Below, piece by piece: positions 33,000-43,672 of a DNA stretch of 64,000 nucleotides; the first letter of the stretch is position 1; each line of letters opens with the position of its first letter. The stretch spans positions 100,660,328 to 100,724,327 of the forward strand of contig NC_073303.1 in NCBI RefSeq assembly GCF_027595985.1. The letters are read 5' to 3'. The notes beneath the pieces were generated by a model, which was not told the origin of the DNA, ran no database searches, and saw only the letters and a list, made by a program, of their open reading frames with translations. The position numbers were made by a program, and so were the translations under genes. The DNA is from Sorex araneus. Lineage: Eukaryota; Chordata; Mammalia; Eulipotyphla; Soricidae.

Positions 33000-33236
33000 T
33001 AATTTTTTTTTTTAATACCCAAGGGCAAAGGCGAGAAATCAACTGTCATGGGGGAAACTGTCTGCCATGGAGGCAGGGGGAGATTTGGAAAGGGGGGAGC
33101 TATACTGGGGACAGTGGTGGTGGAGAATGTGCACTGGTGGAGAGATGGGGGGGTTGATCATTGTATGACTGAAACTCAAACATGAAAGCTTTGTAACTGT
33201 ATCTGAAGGTGATTCGATAAAAAGAAAAAAGAAGAA
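33000..33236 (+). mobile_element. L1-like retroelement 3' end (family i)
   Basis: actgtctgccatggaggcag, gaatgtgcactggtggagag, catgaaagctttgtaactgt, then an A-rich tail. Confidence 0.7.
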
Positions 33237-33244
33237 AGAAATCA

Positions 33245-33570
33245 ACACTCCAATTCTTCTTTTTCTTTACATTTATAGTTTTCTTTTAGCAGTGGTCCTA
33301 TGGAATGTTGGGATTTAGCTTAACCTTTCTGCATATCACACCCACCACCAAACTTACAGAGCCATTCCACCTCTCCACTTTTTTTCCACTCTCTCCCCTT
33401 TCCCACTGACAATTCCCATAGTTTTTATCCAGTGTAGGAGTTTTGTTTCTGCCAATTCAAATGCTTTACTTATTCCACTTCCATAGGAGGGAAGCCATCT
33501 GGTAATTGTGTTCCACTTCCATTCCTCTTAATATAATTGTCCAAAATGTTCATCATTGTGCCAAACTCTA
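33245..33570 (-). mobile_element. Possible antisense L1-like fragment
   Basis: ggaagccatctggtaattgt and cattcctcttaatataattg resemble antisense L1 3' UTR. Weak. Confidence 0.35.
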
Positions 33571-33573
33571 CAG

Positions 33574-34245
33574 CAGGGTGATACCATTTCACCAAAACTC
33601 TTCAGTGCCACCCTGGAAAACATCATGCGACGACTGGAGTGGGAAGGAATTGGAGTGAATATAGATGGTTGGCAAATTACACCACCTCAGCTTCACTGAT
33701 GACATGGTTCTAATAAACAATAAAAATTTGCCAAGCGGCATGAATGCTGGCCGATTTTGATCGAGAGTGTGGAAAGGTCAGACTGCAGCTGAATCTCATG
33801 AAGACAATGTTCATAAGAAACGGACTAGTTCCTGATGTTCCATTTGCTCTCAATGGAACGAACATCTCTGAATGAAGCAGCTATGTGTAGCTGGGTCGAG
33901 AACTCACCATGACAAACGACTTCGTGCCAGAACTGTGCAGGAGGAAGAGAGCCGTGTGGAATGCCTTCAAGAGCATCGAAGAAGTTGTTAAGAGGATGAA
34001 GAACCTCTGGCTCCAGGCACATCTTTTCGACTCCACCATTTTTCCTGCACTAACATATGCCTCAGAGGCCTGGGCCCTACGAAAACAGGATAAGAATGCT
34101 ATACGGGTCTCCCAAAGAGGAATGGAAAAAGCTATGCTTGGAGTATCACATTTCACTCAAGAGAGAGAAGGAATCCAGAGTTCTAACCTCCATCGACGAT
34201 CAAGGACCAGGGACGCTGCCTCGTTTGCCAAGGCATCGAAAATCT
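33574..34245 (+). pseudogene. RTE-clade LINE reverse transcriptase relic
   Basis: Conceptual translation starts QGDTISPKLFSATLEN, an RT palm motif typical of the RTE clade, and continues with LHHLSFTDDMVLI, where FTDD replaces the usual F-A-D-D active-site motif. A frameshift separates these two parts near 33,690, and a stop lies near 33,873. The longest intact piece is 33,909-34,265, with LFDSTIFPALTYASEAWALR and SQRGMEKAMLGVS, also RTE-like. The match ends at RTRDAASFAKASK, before the usual C-terminus, so the 3' end is missing. Non-functional. It could be the coding part of the LINE whose 3' ends lie at 11,033 and 53,868, but no copy here links them. Confidence 0.85.
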
Positions 34246-34284
34246 ACTATTTCTTCAACCTCTAGAGTTTTGATTTTTAAGGCT

Positions 34285-34440
34285 GATGTGGTTTTAGAGT
34301 TGGGCATATTGCTGAATCCCTGAGTTCCAATTTTCTCATTTGTAAAATGGGTGTTTTAAGGCCCACCCCTGCACACTACCCCTCCACATCTTTCAGGTTG
34401 TTGTGAAGAACCAGTAAAATTGGGTCCATGCTATTGCCTG
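34285..34440 (-). mobile_element. MIR-like SINE fragment
   Basis: Antisense MIR order: gttccaattttctcatttgt, aaaatgggtgtttt, ttcaggttgttgtgaag. Confidence 0.6.
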
Positions 34441-35241
34441 TGTTAGATAAATTTCTTCTCCTCTTTCTATCCATTCCACAAAAAGGGGTTGGAGAGGACA
34501 TTTTAGCCCTCAGATGAGATCAATTTCCAAGAGGATATTTGTTTGAATGTTTTAGCCTTCAGATGGGATCATTTCCAAGAGGATATTTGTTTGTTTGTCT
34601 GTGTGTGTGTGTGACTTCTGTTGTCTATACAATCTCAGACAAGATCATTTCCAACGTGGATTTTTGTTTGTGCATGTGTGTGTGTGATCAGCCTTTTCTA
34701 GAATTAAAAGGGACAATGTCAGTGAAGGAGCTGCCCTTGTCGCTTCTTGGTCTGGGAGTGTCTCCACACCCACTCACACACTACACTCACTCTACACACA
34801 AATTTGCCATTGGCCAGAAAGCATCTCCGAATCTCTCCCAGTCCCAGTGCCCTTCAGGCAGATCTGAGTCAAATGACTCAGGTGATCACAGTGGAAGAAA
34901 TATAACATCTAAGTCCTAATTAAACTGATCCTCGAAGACAGCCTGTAAATTACAAGTTTTCATAAAAAGGATCAGAGAGCATTTATCCGCAGCTGGTGCT
35001 GTGGGCTGCTAACAAATTGTCATGTTTGCCAGGCACCAAGTGGAAGGAGACCTGCCCCGGCTGTCGGAGCCTCATGAAGTTCAAACCTGGGCCCCTTCTG
35101 CTCCAGCTAGTCGGCTTTGATCCTGAACTCCACACACCGTGACTTTGTGTGGAGCTTGAGCAGGGTTTTGTGAGCTCCCCGCCAAGCAATCTGCAAAACC
35201 TGTACCCAGCTACCTCGTTCTGCAGGATTTCTTAATATCAT
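34441..35241. other. Intergenic with short TG repeats, no gene seen
   Basis: 34,505-34,690 has a small internal duplication (tttccaagaggatatttgtt twice, then tttccaacgtggatttttgt). Otherwise unremarkable. Confidence 0.4.
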
Positions 35242-35253
35242 CATCGACTTTGG

Positions 35254-35440
35254 GGGCTGGAGCGATAGCACAGCGGGTAGGGCACTTGCCTTGCACGCAG
35301 CCGACCCGGGTTCAAATCCCAGCATCCCATATGGTCCCCTGAGCACCACCAGGAGTAATTCCTGAGTGCAGAGCCAGGAGTAACCCCTGTGCATAGACCC
35401 AAAAAGCAAAACAAAACAAAACAAAACAAAAAAAAACAAC
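35254..35440 (+). mobile_element. SOR-type SINE, type A, (CAAAA)n tail
   Basis: Full-length head and body, with gcatcgccgggtgt shortened to gcataga. TSD catcgactttgg at 35,242-35,253, and at 35,441-35,452 with one mismatch. Confidence 0.94.
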
Positions 35441-35452
35441 CATTGACTTTGG

Positions 35453-35789
35453 AAGAACAGACTCAGGCAGGCTCTGTTCTCTTCTGGGAGAAAAGGCTTT
35501 TGCTGCCAAGCAAAACACGGTGTGGTTGCTGGAGGTCATGCTGACGACCTCATCTGTCCAAAGTGTGAGCAGAGAGCAGCTCCACCGATGACTGTTGGCT
35601 CATTCTTTGTCTCCCAGGATGACTGTGTTCCTCATGGACAGGTGACCTGGGCACTCACATGGGACCTAACATGCAGAACAACCCATGTTTTGTTGGATGC
35701 TTGCTCTGCTCTCATTATCTTGAAATTCTTCATGATCTTTGGACAAAGGGTCCGCATTTTCATGTTGTTGCACTGGACCCTACAAATTA
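35453..35789. other. Intergenic, possible ancient DNA-repeat trace
   Basis: 35,710-35,790 (ttgaaattcttcatgatctt; gggtccgcattttcatgttg) resembles an old mammalian repeat I cannot name. The open frame at 35,522-35,881 is not a known protein. Confidence 0.3.
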
Positions 35790-35900
35790 CACAGGCTTCT
35801 CCAGACCTTTGCAAATGCCATTCCCTACCTAAAATACTTTTCCCACATCACTTGACTTTAGTTTTTTGTTGTCTTTCCTAATTCCTCTTTTCTCCTTCCA
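35790..35900 (+). mobile_element. L2-like fragment
   Basis: cagacctttgcaaatgccat then ccctacctaaaatactttt fits the old L2 3' region. Confidence 0.5.
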
Positions 35901-35936
35901 GAAAGGAAAGTTTTCTTCCATCTTTAAACAGTTGGT

Positions 35937-36065
35937 GGGACTGGAGTGGTAGTATGTAAGTTAAAGCTCATGCATTGAACAGGGCCAACTCAGGTTTGAT
36001 CCTTCATGGTTCCCCAAACATTGTTGGGTGCAGCCCTGGAGGAGGAGACTGTGCAACTCTGGGGT
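35937..36065 (+). mobile_element. Old SOR-like SINE
   Basis: gggactggagtggtagtatg, then aactcaggtttgatccttca, then attgttgggtgcagccctgg. Confidence 0.6.
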
Positions 36066-36224
36066 GACCCTGGTGATCCCCAGAATTATTGCTTCATTGG
36101 TTCCTTGTATTGAACTGCAGACATAGTAGGTCAAGAACTTCTGGAAAAGGTCCTCTGGTCTCCTGAGCACTGTTTAGAAGGTCCCGCTACTCACACTCAA
36201 AAAAGTATTGGTGGATCTCTGTCT

Positions 36225-36330
36225 TGGGCTCCTCCTCCTCTTCCTCCTCCATCTTCTCCACCTCGTCTTCCTCTATCTTCTCCATCTCCTCCTTTTATAT
36301 CTTCTCCACCTCCTCTTCCTCCTCCTTCTT
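36225..36330. repeat. (TCC/TTC)-rich pyrimidine tract
   Basis: Interrupted CTC/CTT triplets leading into an old minus-strand SINE, probably its expanded tail. Confidence 0.85.
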
Positions 36331-36485
36331 CACTTTGGGGCCATCCCCCAATGGTGCTCAAGGGCCACTTCCAGCTAGAGACAGACATCACTACCGATAG
36401 TGCTCAGAGGACCATGCAGACTGAACCAAGGGCTCCTGTGTGCAAAACATGTGCTCCAGTACTTCCAGTCTTCTCCCCAGCCCCT
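36331..36485 (-). mobile_element. Old SOR-like SINE
   Basis: ggggccatcccccaatggtg, then gtgctcagaggaccatgcag, then cagtcttctccccagcccc. Confidence 0.65.
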
Positions 36486-36839
36486 AAAGAGCTTCTTTTC
36501 CAGAAACCACATTGCAGGCTACCCACCACTGTACTTAGCACATACTTCACTGTCTGCTAGTCCCACTTCCACCCTCTCTTTCTCACTGTGAAGTCAGAGC
36601 TCATAAGTTTGGTACCATGATGATCACTGGACAGTAGTACTCTCCTTTGACCCAGCCCTTTTGCTCCAACTTCCCTCTGACCTCAGTTTCTCCTGATGCA
36701 GCTAAAATCAATTTCCTCACAAACAGATATTTCTGAGCTCACCAGGGCACCCAGGAACTAGATTGCACAAGTTCAAGTGCAAATAGCTGCTGAAGGGGCT
36801 TTGAGTTGAGGAAGGAAGGAACTAAAATTGGGTAAGAGC
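36486..36839. other. Intergenic, no clear feature
   Basis: Pyrimidine-rich, possibly L2-like in part; no gene. Confidence 0.35.
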
Positions 36840-37050
36840 ACTTATGATGAGCCAAGCACTTTTACCAATATAATCCTTGACACAAAATTTCAGGGGTGTT
36901 ATTATTAGCTTCCCAATCCTTCAGTTCTTCTTACAAAGGAGAAACCGAGGGACAGTAATTCATGTCAGGTCACATAATCACTTAGTGGTCCAACTGGGAT
37001 TGAAACCCTGATGCCAGTGCGTAAATTTGCTTGTTCACTGGTACCCACAA
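36840..37050 (+). mobile_element. MIR SINE
   Basis: Good MIR order on the plus strand: atgatgagccaagcactttt, accaatataatccttgacac, aaaggagaaaccgagggaca, gtccaactgggattgaaacc. Confidence 0.85.
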
Positions 37051-37681
37051 GCTATAATGTTCATACTTTCATAATTTTTTGATTGAAGTAATCGATGGAT
37101 ATACATTACACCTAGGGAGGGAATACGCAAAGAAATAAGGTCAGGGAAAGTACAAACAGGAAAAATAATGAGAGATAAAATAAAATGAAGCCAAGAATAA
37201 CGTTGCTGCAGAAAATAAGTGCCCTAAAGTTTTTTAATTCTTGTTACAGATAGGCATTAATTTGATTCTAAGCTTCCTAGCAGCCCAGGCAAAGAGGAAA
37301 ATAGTATCAATTGTTTTTTCCTTGAAAATAAGGGAAATGTTTATCTTCCACAAATTCTGATAAAGCTGACTATAGTGAATTAATTGGTTCCTAATCAATA
37401 ATCGCTATTATCATATGATAGACCAGGAACAAATTTTGGGTTAGATTCAAGTATTGTTAGTAGCTCAAAATGGTAGGCAAATAGTAATGTAGTCTGTTGA
37501 ATTCACTGAAGACCCAGTTAGAGGCAATTGGAGATAAATCACCATTGTCTACTAGGTGTTGCAGTAGTATTAAAGTAGGGTAGGGGATGCTACAGTAACA
37601 ACCAAGGCTAAATCTTCTTACCATCACAAAGGTTTTTCTTTGCTCAGGATCTGTATCCCCCTTACATTTAACAGATTATTC
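37051..37681. other. Intergenic, no feature recognised
   Basis: About 630 bases, AT-rich, no recognised repeat or gene. Confidence 0.4.
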
Positions 37682-37842
37682 TGGGGTCAGAGAGATAGTC
37701 CAGTGGATAGGGTGCTTGCTTTGCATGTGGCCAACCAGGGTTTGATCCCTGGCACACATATATGGTCCCAAGCACCATCAGGAGTGATCCCTGAGCAAAG
37801 AGTCAGGAGTAAGCCCTGAGTACTCCCCCATCCCCCAAAATA
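37682..37842 (+). mobile_element. SOR-type SINE, diverged type A
   Basis: ggggtcagagagatagtcca, then gcacacatatatggtcccaa, then gagcaaagagtcaggagtaa. Confidence 0.82.
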
Positions 37843-38642
37843 GATGGTTCTGTTCTGTGTGGTTCTCAAGCCAGAGTCTAGGTGTGGAAGTTCTAGACAC
37901 CTTCTTCTGGGATCGCATACAGAACAGGAACAGAAACACGCTCCTTGACTCTTTCAATGTCTTCCCAGAAGTGGCATGTCACTTCCATTCACATTTCACT
38001 GACTAGTGCAGTTCTGTCACCACCCCTAGCCCATAGCAAGACAGTAAAGTGAATCCTCCCACACTCTGAGAGGAGGAAGAACTGGGAGCCTGTGCTCAAG
38101 AGAAGTACTGAAAACCATCTTCCTCTCTTCTCTTCCCTCTGTTGTTCTGAGGCGGTGACAGGGCAGTGCACTCCTTGCTCACAGTGCTCAGGCAGATTTG
38201 ACCTTAGTCAAAGTGCCAGGGGTCATGCACTTTCAGTTGTGGTGCTCTCACACTGTTGGCTGTATTGCTCACCGGAAATCATGATGCCCTTTGCTGTGGC
38301 CACAGGGATCCCATACAGCCAACTCATTGGGGTGGCACTGAAACACGTGGGACAGCACTGGCGATAAAACTCACAGCCTCTTTGCTCATGCTTGGAAGAC
38401 AGATGCTCTCCTAGACCATTTCCATGCCTATAGCTCAACTTTTTTTAAAAGAGAAAAGACAGGAACCCCTCCCAGCATTGCTTGGAGGGGCCTGGGTCAT
38501 TCCTGATGAAGCACTGCCCACATGCAGATCCAGTGACTTGCTGCTGCTCCTCCACCTGGCAGGTTGGTACTTACCTCGAGATGCTTGGGGTCACAAAGGC
38601 AGTGCGGGAGGGCAGACTTGGGATCCAACTCAGGCCCCTGAA
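37843..38642. other. Intergenic, no feature recognised
   Basis: About 800 bases without a clear repeat. Open frames (for example 38,092-38,367) show no known protein. Confidence 0.4.
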
Positions 38643-38657
38643 CATACTCTATCTCTT

Positions 38658-38837
38658 TTTTTTTTTTTTTTTGCTTTTTGGGTCACACCCGGCAATGCAC
38701 AGGGGTCATTCCTGCCTCATGCACTCAGGAATTACCCCTGGCGGTGCTCAGGGGACCATATAGGATGCTGGGATTCGAACCCGGGTCGGCCGCGTGCAAG
38801 GCAAACGCCCTATCCGCTGTGCTATCACTCCAGCCCC
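38658..38837 (-). mobile_element. SOR-type SINE, type A
   Basis: Full-length. The 15-bp TSD catactctatctctt is at 38,643-38,657 and 38,838-38,852. Confidence 0.95.
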
Positions 38838-38915
38838 CATACTCTATCTCTTGAGGTGTTTTCCCAGCTCCTGAACCCATGTTTTGCCCAGATTGCATGA
38901 CCTGTGACCCCAAAT

Positions 38916-39274
38916 TATCAAAGGGTCAGAGTAGGGGAGAATAAAGAAAACAAGAAGTGGAAACTTAGCAAAGGTTTACCACCAGCAAATCCAGACACGT
39001 TTCTATGAATGATGTACTATAAAGTTACAACTGCTGTGTGAGGAGCATCGATTACTACTGCTCTGTCCACATCATGAGCATGAGGGAGGTTGAACTGCAT
39101 GTGCAAAGTGGTCAAATCAAGTGGTCAAACCAGAGGCATAATACAGAGACAAGGTATTAGCCTTGCACGCAGCCAGCAGGTTCAATTCCTGGCTCTGCAT
39201 TAGCCCCTAAGCCTCACCAGGAGGAATCTATGAGCACAGAGCCTGAAGTTATCCCCGAGCACTGGTAGGTGAAA
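38916..39274 (+). repeat. Inverted duplication 1, left arm
   Basis: The 359-base arm is the reverse complement of 40,139-40,497, with about 18 differences by eye. It begins tatcaaagggtcagagtagg and ends gcactggtaggtgaaac. It contains unique sequence plus an old SINE from about 39,125. Confidence 0.95.
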
Positions 39275-39290
39275 CCCCAAAAACCTGAAA
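39125..39290 (+). mobile_element. Old SOR-like SINE in left arm 1
   Basis: gccttgcacgcagccagcag, then ggttcaattcctggctctgc, then cctgaagttatccccgagca. Its mirror copy is in the right arm, so it predates the duplication. Confidence 0.75.
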
Positions 39291-39866
39291 GACAAAAGAG
39301 ATTTGAATAGGTGTAGTTTTGTATGAAGGGTAGAATTGAGAAGTAGATTGAATTGGAGGTGACAGAATTGGAGGGAGGGAGGGGCATGTTTCTAGCACCA
39401 TATTCCTTGAGTTGCCTTTCAAAGGGTGCCTGACAGTCTCACCCCTCGTATTCATATGCCTATGTAATCCCTCTCCTCTAAGATGTACTGGGTCTACCAG
39501 CTTGCCCCTGACAGCACAACGTGGAGAAAGTACCGTCTAATATGCGACATGAAATAGCAGGGTTTCCCCTGGAACACCTTCCTGCACTCTCCCTCAAGAC
39601 CATTCACGTGCAAGGAAGCCCATCTCTAAGCCAGGAAGTGGACCAAGGAGAGCCCCCAGGGATAAGAACCATATGTTTCCACTCCTGAGTCAGGGACCCT
39701 GAGTCCTCTGGAGTCATACAAGGGACCCTGGAAGGGCTTTCTGACCTGGCCCAGCCAGGCAGGGTCTGCAGTAGAGCCTCATGTGCAGGCAACATGGACA
39801 CAGTTTAAGCCAAAGCCACCAGCTAAGAGAACTTTAAGTTCTAACCCTACAAAACTGTGTGATATA
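39291..39866. other. Spacer of inverted duplication 1
   Basis: Unique sequence with no recognised gene; the younger SINE at 39,867 also lies in the spacer. Confidence 0.5.
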
Positions 39867-40095
39867 GGGGCTGGAGCAATAGCACATCGGGTAGGGCGTT
39901 TGTCTTGCACACGGCTGACCCGGATTCGATTCCCAGCATCCCATATGGTCCCCTGAGCACTGCCAGGGGTAATTCCTGAGTGAAGAGCCAGGAGTGACCC
40001 TTGTGCATTGCCGGGTGTGACCCAAAGAGCAAAAAAAAAAAAGAAAAGAAAAGAGAAAAGAAAAAAAAAAAACCCAAACATACACACACAAAAAA
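39867..40095 (+). mobile_element. SOR-type SINE, type A, long A-rich tail
   Basis: Full-length. The long tail includes aaaagaaaagaaaagagaaa and a cacacaca stretch. Flanks aaaactgtgtga and aaacctgtgtga suggest a TSD. Confidence 0.92.
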
Positions 40096-40138
40096 AACCT
40101 GTGTGAGTGTGTGAGGTGAACACATGCTTGTGCTCATG

Positions 40139-40497
40139 TTCACCTGGCAGTGCTTGGGGGTAACTTCAGGCTCTGTGCTCATAGATTCCTCCTGGTGAGG
40201 CTTAGGGGCTAATGCAGAGCCAGGAATTAAACCTGCTGGCTGAGTGCAAGGCAAATACCTTGTCCCTGTATTATGCTTCTGGTTTGACCACTCAATTTTA
40301 CCACTTTGGACATGCAGTTCAACCTCCCTCATGTTCATGATGTGGACAGAGCAGTAGTAATCGATGCTCCTCACACAGCAGTTGTAACTTTATAGTACAT
40401 CATTCATAGAAACGTGTATGAATTTGCTGGTGGTAAACCCTTGCTAAGTTTCCATTTCTTGTTTTCTTTATTCTCCCCTACTCTGACCCTTTGATAT
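40139..40497 (-). repeat. Inverted duplication 1, right arm
   Basis: Reverse complement of 38,916-39,274 over the same 359-base length with no net indel. It begins gttcacctggcagtgcttgg and ends ctctgaccctttgata. Confidence 0.95.
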
Positions 40498-40576
40498 ACA
40501 CACATCAATATATAGATACACACAGAGACATATTTGAACATAAGAAGTCTCTTTTTAAAGTATGAAGGCATAAGCC

Positions 40577-40755
40577 AGGGCCAGAGGGACAGTATATTGG
40601 ATAGGGTGCTTCCCTTGCCTGTAGCCAACCCAGATTTCATTCCCAGCACCCCATGTGGTCCCCCTGAACACACCAGAAGTGATCCCTGAGTGTAGATTCA
40701 GAAGTTAAACTCTACTAAGTATTGTCAATGTGGCCCAAAGACCAAACAGAAAAAA
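40577..40755 (+). mobile_element. Old SOR-like SINE
   Basis: gggccagagggacagtatat, then cattcccagcaccccatgtg, then tcaatgtggcccaaagacca. Confidence 0.7.
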
Positions 40756-40779
40756 AAGTTATATTAAGGCATCTGCAAG

Positions 40780-40906
40780 CCTTGCAAGCTACCCATGGTG
40801 TATTTGATATGCCAAAAACAGAAACAACAAGTCTCATGATAGGGATGTTACTGGTGCCTGCTCGAGCAAATAGATGATCAATGAAATAACAGTGACAATG
40901 ACAGTG
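40780..40906 (+). mobile_element. SOR-type SINE, type B, 5'-truncated with TSD
   Basis: Starts in the 3' body (ccttgcaagctacccatgg) and ends gacaatgacagtg. Flanks aaggcatctgcaag at 40,766-40,779 and aagacatctgcaaa at 40,907-40,920 form the TSD. Confidence 0.9.
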
Positions 40907-40921
40907 AAGACATCTGCAAAG

Positions 40922-42012
40922 CCATAGACAGACCAAGACTATCTGAAGCGCTCATTCTTTGACCATGACTCGAGGTGAGATTAGGTGGGACCCATCATCT
41001 AACTCATGTGCTCACCTGCCACCATCAACCATCTTGTCCTTTTCCCCACTGGCCTGTCTCTCTCACCATACTGCCAGGATGTGTTCTACAATGGAACTTC
41101 CCTGCCAAAACAGGACCTTGGTGTTTCCTTGAGTCTCCTTTCATTAAGCTTTCCTTATGCTAACCTCTTGGCAACTTCTGCCTCTCTCCTTCCTGTGTGC
41201 TTTGGGATTAAATGCTGTGTACCAGGAAAGTTTAATCACCATTGAATTCCTTCCTGTCTGCATCCTTGAGCTTGTGATTAGCTTGTGATACTCTTCTTGG
41301 CATCACATTCTAAGCAAAACCAATATGCCGAATACATAGCCGCAGCTTGTACTGACTGATGAGGTCACAGCAGCAAGCCCAGAATTTGACGGCCAAAAGA
41401 CTGTAGAGTTCAGGTTCCTAGGAAGGCTCGGGGTAAGGCTGCATATATAATCTTTCCCTTGGTAATCCCCCTTCTTTTGGTAGCTAATTATTACTTTTCC
41501 AGCTTATGTAAAATGCTCTTCTCATACAGCAACCAGTCAGCCTTTCCAACCAAATTGCCTCCCACAAATGTGTTTTGTATGGAAATTTATATAATATTAG
41601 AACCACAGGAGACAGAGGCAACAGGAAATTGAGTGGGAAGGCATGTGAGACTTTTTCTCATTAGAACACACTTAACAATTTCTCATTCATTGATGCATTC
41701 ACCACACAGCTTTTATTCACCGTTTTGACATGCTTGATAAGCCAGTAAGCAGGTTGGGGAAATAGAGTAGGGAACAAGGAGAAAGTCGTGATCTTTATCT
41801 GCAAGAACCTTCCAGTTTCGGAACGGCCACCAGTAACAGAATAAGACAGTCTCTGGGATGTGAAGAAGGTGCCAGAGTATAGTTCAAGTATCCTGATTCC
41901 AACAGCTTGAATCTGGGACTCCTGCCTTTAAGAGCACAAACCTTGATTTCCTCGCATCCTTTCCTTTCTCTTTACCATCCTTTTCATCCTGTTTTTATTT
42001 TATTTTATTTTA
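40922..42012. other. Intergenic, no gene seen
   Basis: About 1.1 kb. 41,690-41,830 may be an old mammalian repeat (ttattcaccgttttgacatg). Ends with a short TTTTA repeat. Open frames have no known product. Confidence 0.35.
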
Positions 42013-42189
42013 TTTCTTGGACTTTTTTTTGGAAGTCCACAGCCAGCGATGCTCAGGGGTTACTCTTGGTTGTGCACTTAGGAATTACTCCTGGAATTGT
42101 TCTGGGACCATATGGGATGTCAGGGTTCAAACTCCAGTTAACAGCATGCAAGACAAATGCCCTACCCTCTGTACTATCACTCCAGGCCC
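42013..42189 (-). mobile_element. SOR-type SINE, type A, diverged
   Basis: cagccagcgatgctcagggg to tactatcactccaggcccc. Confidence 0.87.
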
Positions 42190-42321
42190 CTGTTACCTCA
42201 TTTTAGATATGAGAGGGGTTGAGAAATTTTGGTTTAGTCTAATCTAAAATGATTTATGTCTACAAAAACATTCATTAGAAAAGATGTGTGTACCCACTAT
42301 TTTTTCAGGGTTATTCACAAG

Positions 42322-42473
42322 CGACTGAGAGTATCTTGCCCGCACGGCAGAGCCTGGCAAGCTATCCGTAGCATATTCGATATGCCAAAAACAGTAACAA
42401 CAAGTCTCACAATGGAGACATTACTGGTGCCCGCTCAAGCAAATCGATGAGCAAGGGGATGACAGTGACAGTG
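42322..42473 (+). mobile_element. SOR-type SINE, type B, 5'-truncated with TSD
   Basis: Starts near gactgagagtatcttgccc and ends gatgacagtgacagtg. The TSD attcacaag is at 42,313-42,321 and 42,474-42,482. Confidence 0.9.
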
Positions 42474-42529
42474 ATTCACAAGAGTCAAGAATGGGAACAA
42501 TCTAAGTGACCATCAAGAGATGATTAGAA

Positions 42530-42712
42530 AGGACCAAAGAGAGCTAGTACAGGAGTTAAGACACTTGTTTTGCATATGGCAGAATAAGAGGTTCCTTCCT
42601 TGGCACCATAAATGTTCCCTAGCACTGCCAGGACAGAGAACAGAGCCATGAGAACAGAGCCAGGAGTAACTCCTGAGCAACACTGGATATGGTCACCCCA
42701 AAAATAAAGGGG
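42530..42712 (+). mobile_element. Old SOR-like SINE in L1
   Basis: gaccaaagagagctagtaca, then ccttggcaccataaatgttc, then ggatatggtcaccccaaaaa. The body shows a duplicated gagaacagagcca segment. Confidence 0.7.
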
Positions 42713-42895
42713 GGGAAATAAGATGTGGTCTTTGCATACATGAAATATGATGTAACTTTAATAAGCAAACAAAAGTCTGCCATTTGCAAAAATTTGGATG
42801 GACTTTGAGGTTATTATGGTAAGTCAGGCAGAGAAAGCCAAACGGTTTCAAAGCATATGTGGCACATAGGAAAATGAAACAACTGAACTAAATAA

Positions 42896-42990
42896 GGACT
42901 GGAGAAGTGACTTAGAACACATGCCTTATATACATGAGGTCCTGGACATCACCAGCTCTGAGGGGAAAACGAAACACAACGGGGAAAAAA
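42896..42990 (+). mobile_element. Old SOR-like SINE head in L1
   Basis: ggactggagaagtgacttag, then gaggtcctggacatcaccag; the 3' body is mostly lost. Confidence 0.5.
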
Positions 42991-43190
42991 CTTTTAGATT
43001 CTCAGACCAGCTAGTGGTTACAAAAGAGAAGGCAGAATGGGGGTGTGTAAATTGGGTAAAAGGATAAATTGAATAATGGAGGACAGACTTGCATAAATGA
43101 TGAATTTAATATAGTTTATGTAGATGTGGATTTATGAGAACGCGCACTGGAAAGGCATGCAACACTCTAATGCTGTTATTTCAATCAAAA

Positions 43191-43672
43191 TTATTTATAA
43201 GTTGAGTGAGAGGTAAAAATCAGTTCCCACTAGCAAGAATGAAAAATGCAGAACTTGCCTTTTCCCCTATGTTCAGGCATGCAAAAATGAAGAAATCTAG
43301 TCACTGATTTCAGAAGCTCACAGTCTGTAAGAAAATTATGATTTGTTGAATGTGGTGCAAAAAATAGAGATAAACGAGCTCAGAGCTTATAAAAATCAAG
43401 AGACCTGTACATAAATATGAGTTGATTTGAGGCAGGGGAGCAATGATGATGATGTCTGTGTTTTACTGAGTTTGAGAGAAAAAATTACTACTATCTTGAT
43501 CTCACTATTTACTGTTTTCATTGACTTCCATTTATTCATTCAACAGATGATGGTGGTTAATCTGCTCCTCATTCTGTCTAGATCTTCAGTTCCCCAGTGG
43601 GAACAATAGCTAAAAGACCCTGCCCTCATAGAGGCCACATGAAATCCAAGTAAATTATTTAAAATGTCCAAG
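43191..43672. other. Intergenic, possible ancient repeat
   Basis: 43,530-43,650 (tttattcattcaacagatga; ccctgccctcatagaggcca) resembles an old mammalian repeat. No gene. Confidence 0.35.

Larger units (their letters stand above)
42483..43190 (+). mobile_element. Old L1 3' end interrupted by two SINEs
   Basis: gaacaatctaagtgaccatc, then ggatggactttgaggttatt, then ggtaagtcaggcagagaaag match L1 3' regions, with a G-rich part and an end near 43,190. Confidence 0.75.

Noticed and set aside
33909..34265. A possible host gene exon (118 residues)
   Set aside because: The translation is an RTE reverse-transcriptase fragment with a stop and frameshift upstream, so it is a dead LINE rather than a host exon.
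38916..40497. Inverted duplication 1 as a DNA transposon with long terminal inverted repeats
   Set aside because: The arms contain an old SINE and ordinary unique sequence, no target-site duplication is visible outside the arms, and no transposase remnant lies in the spacer.
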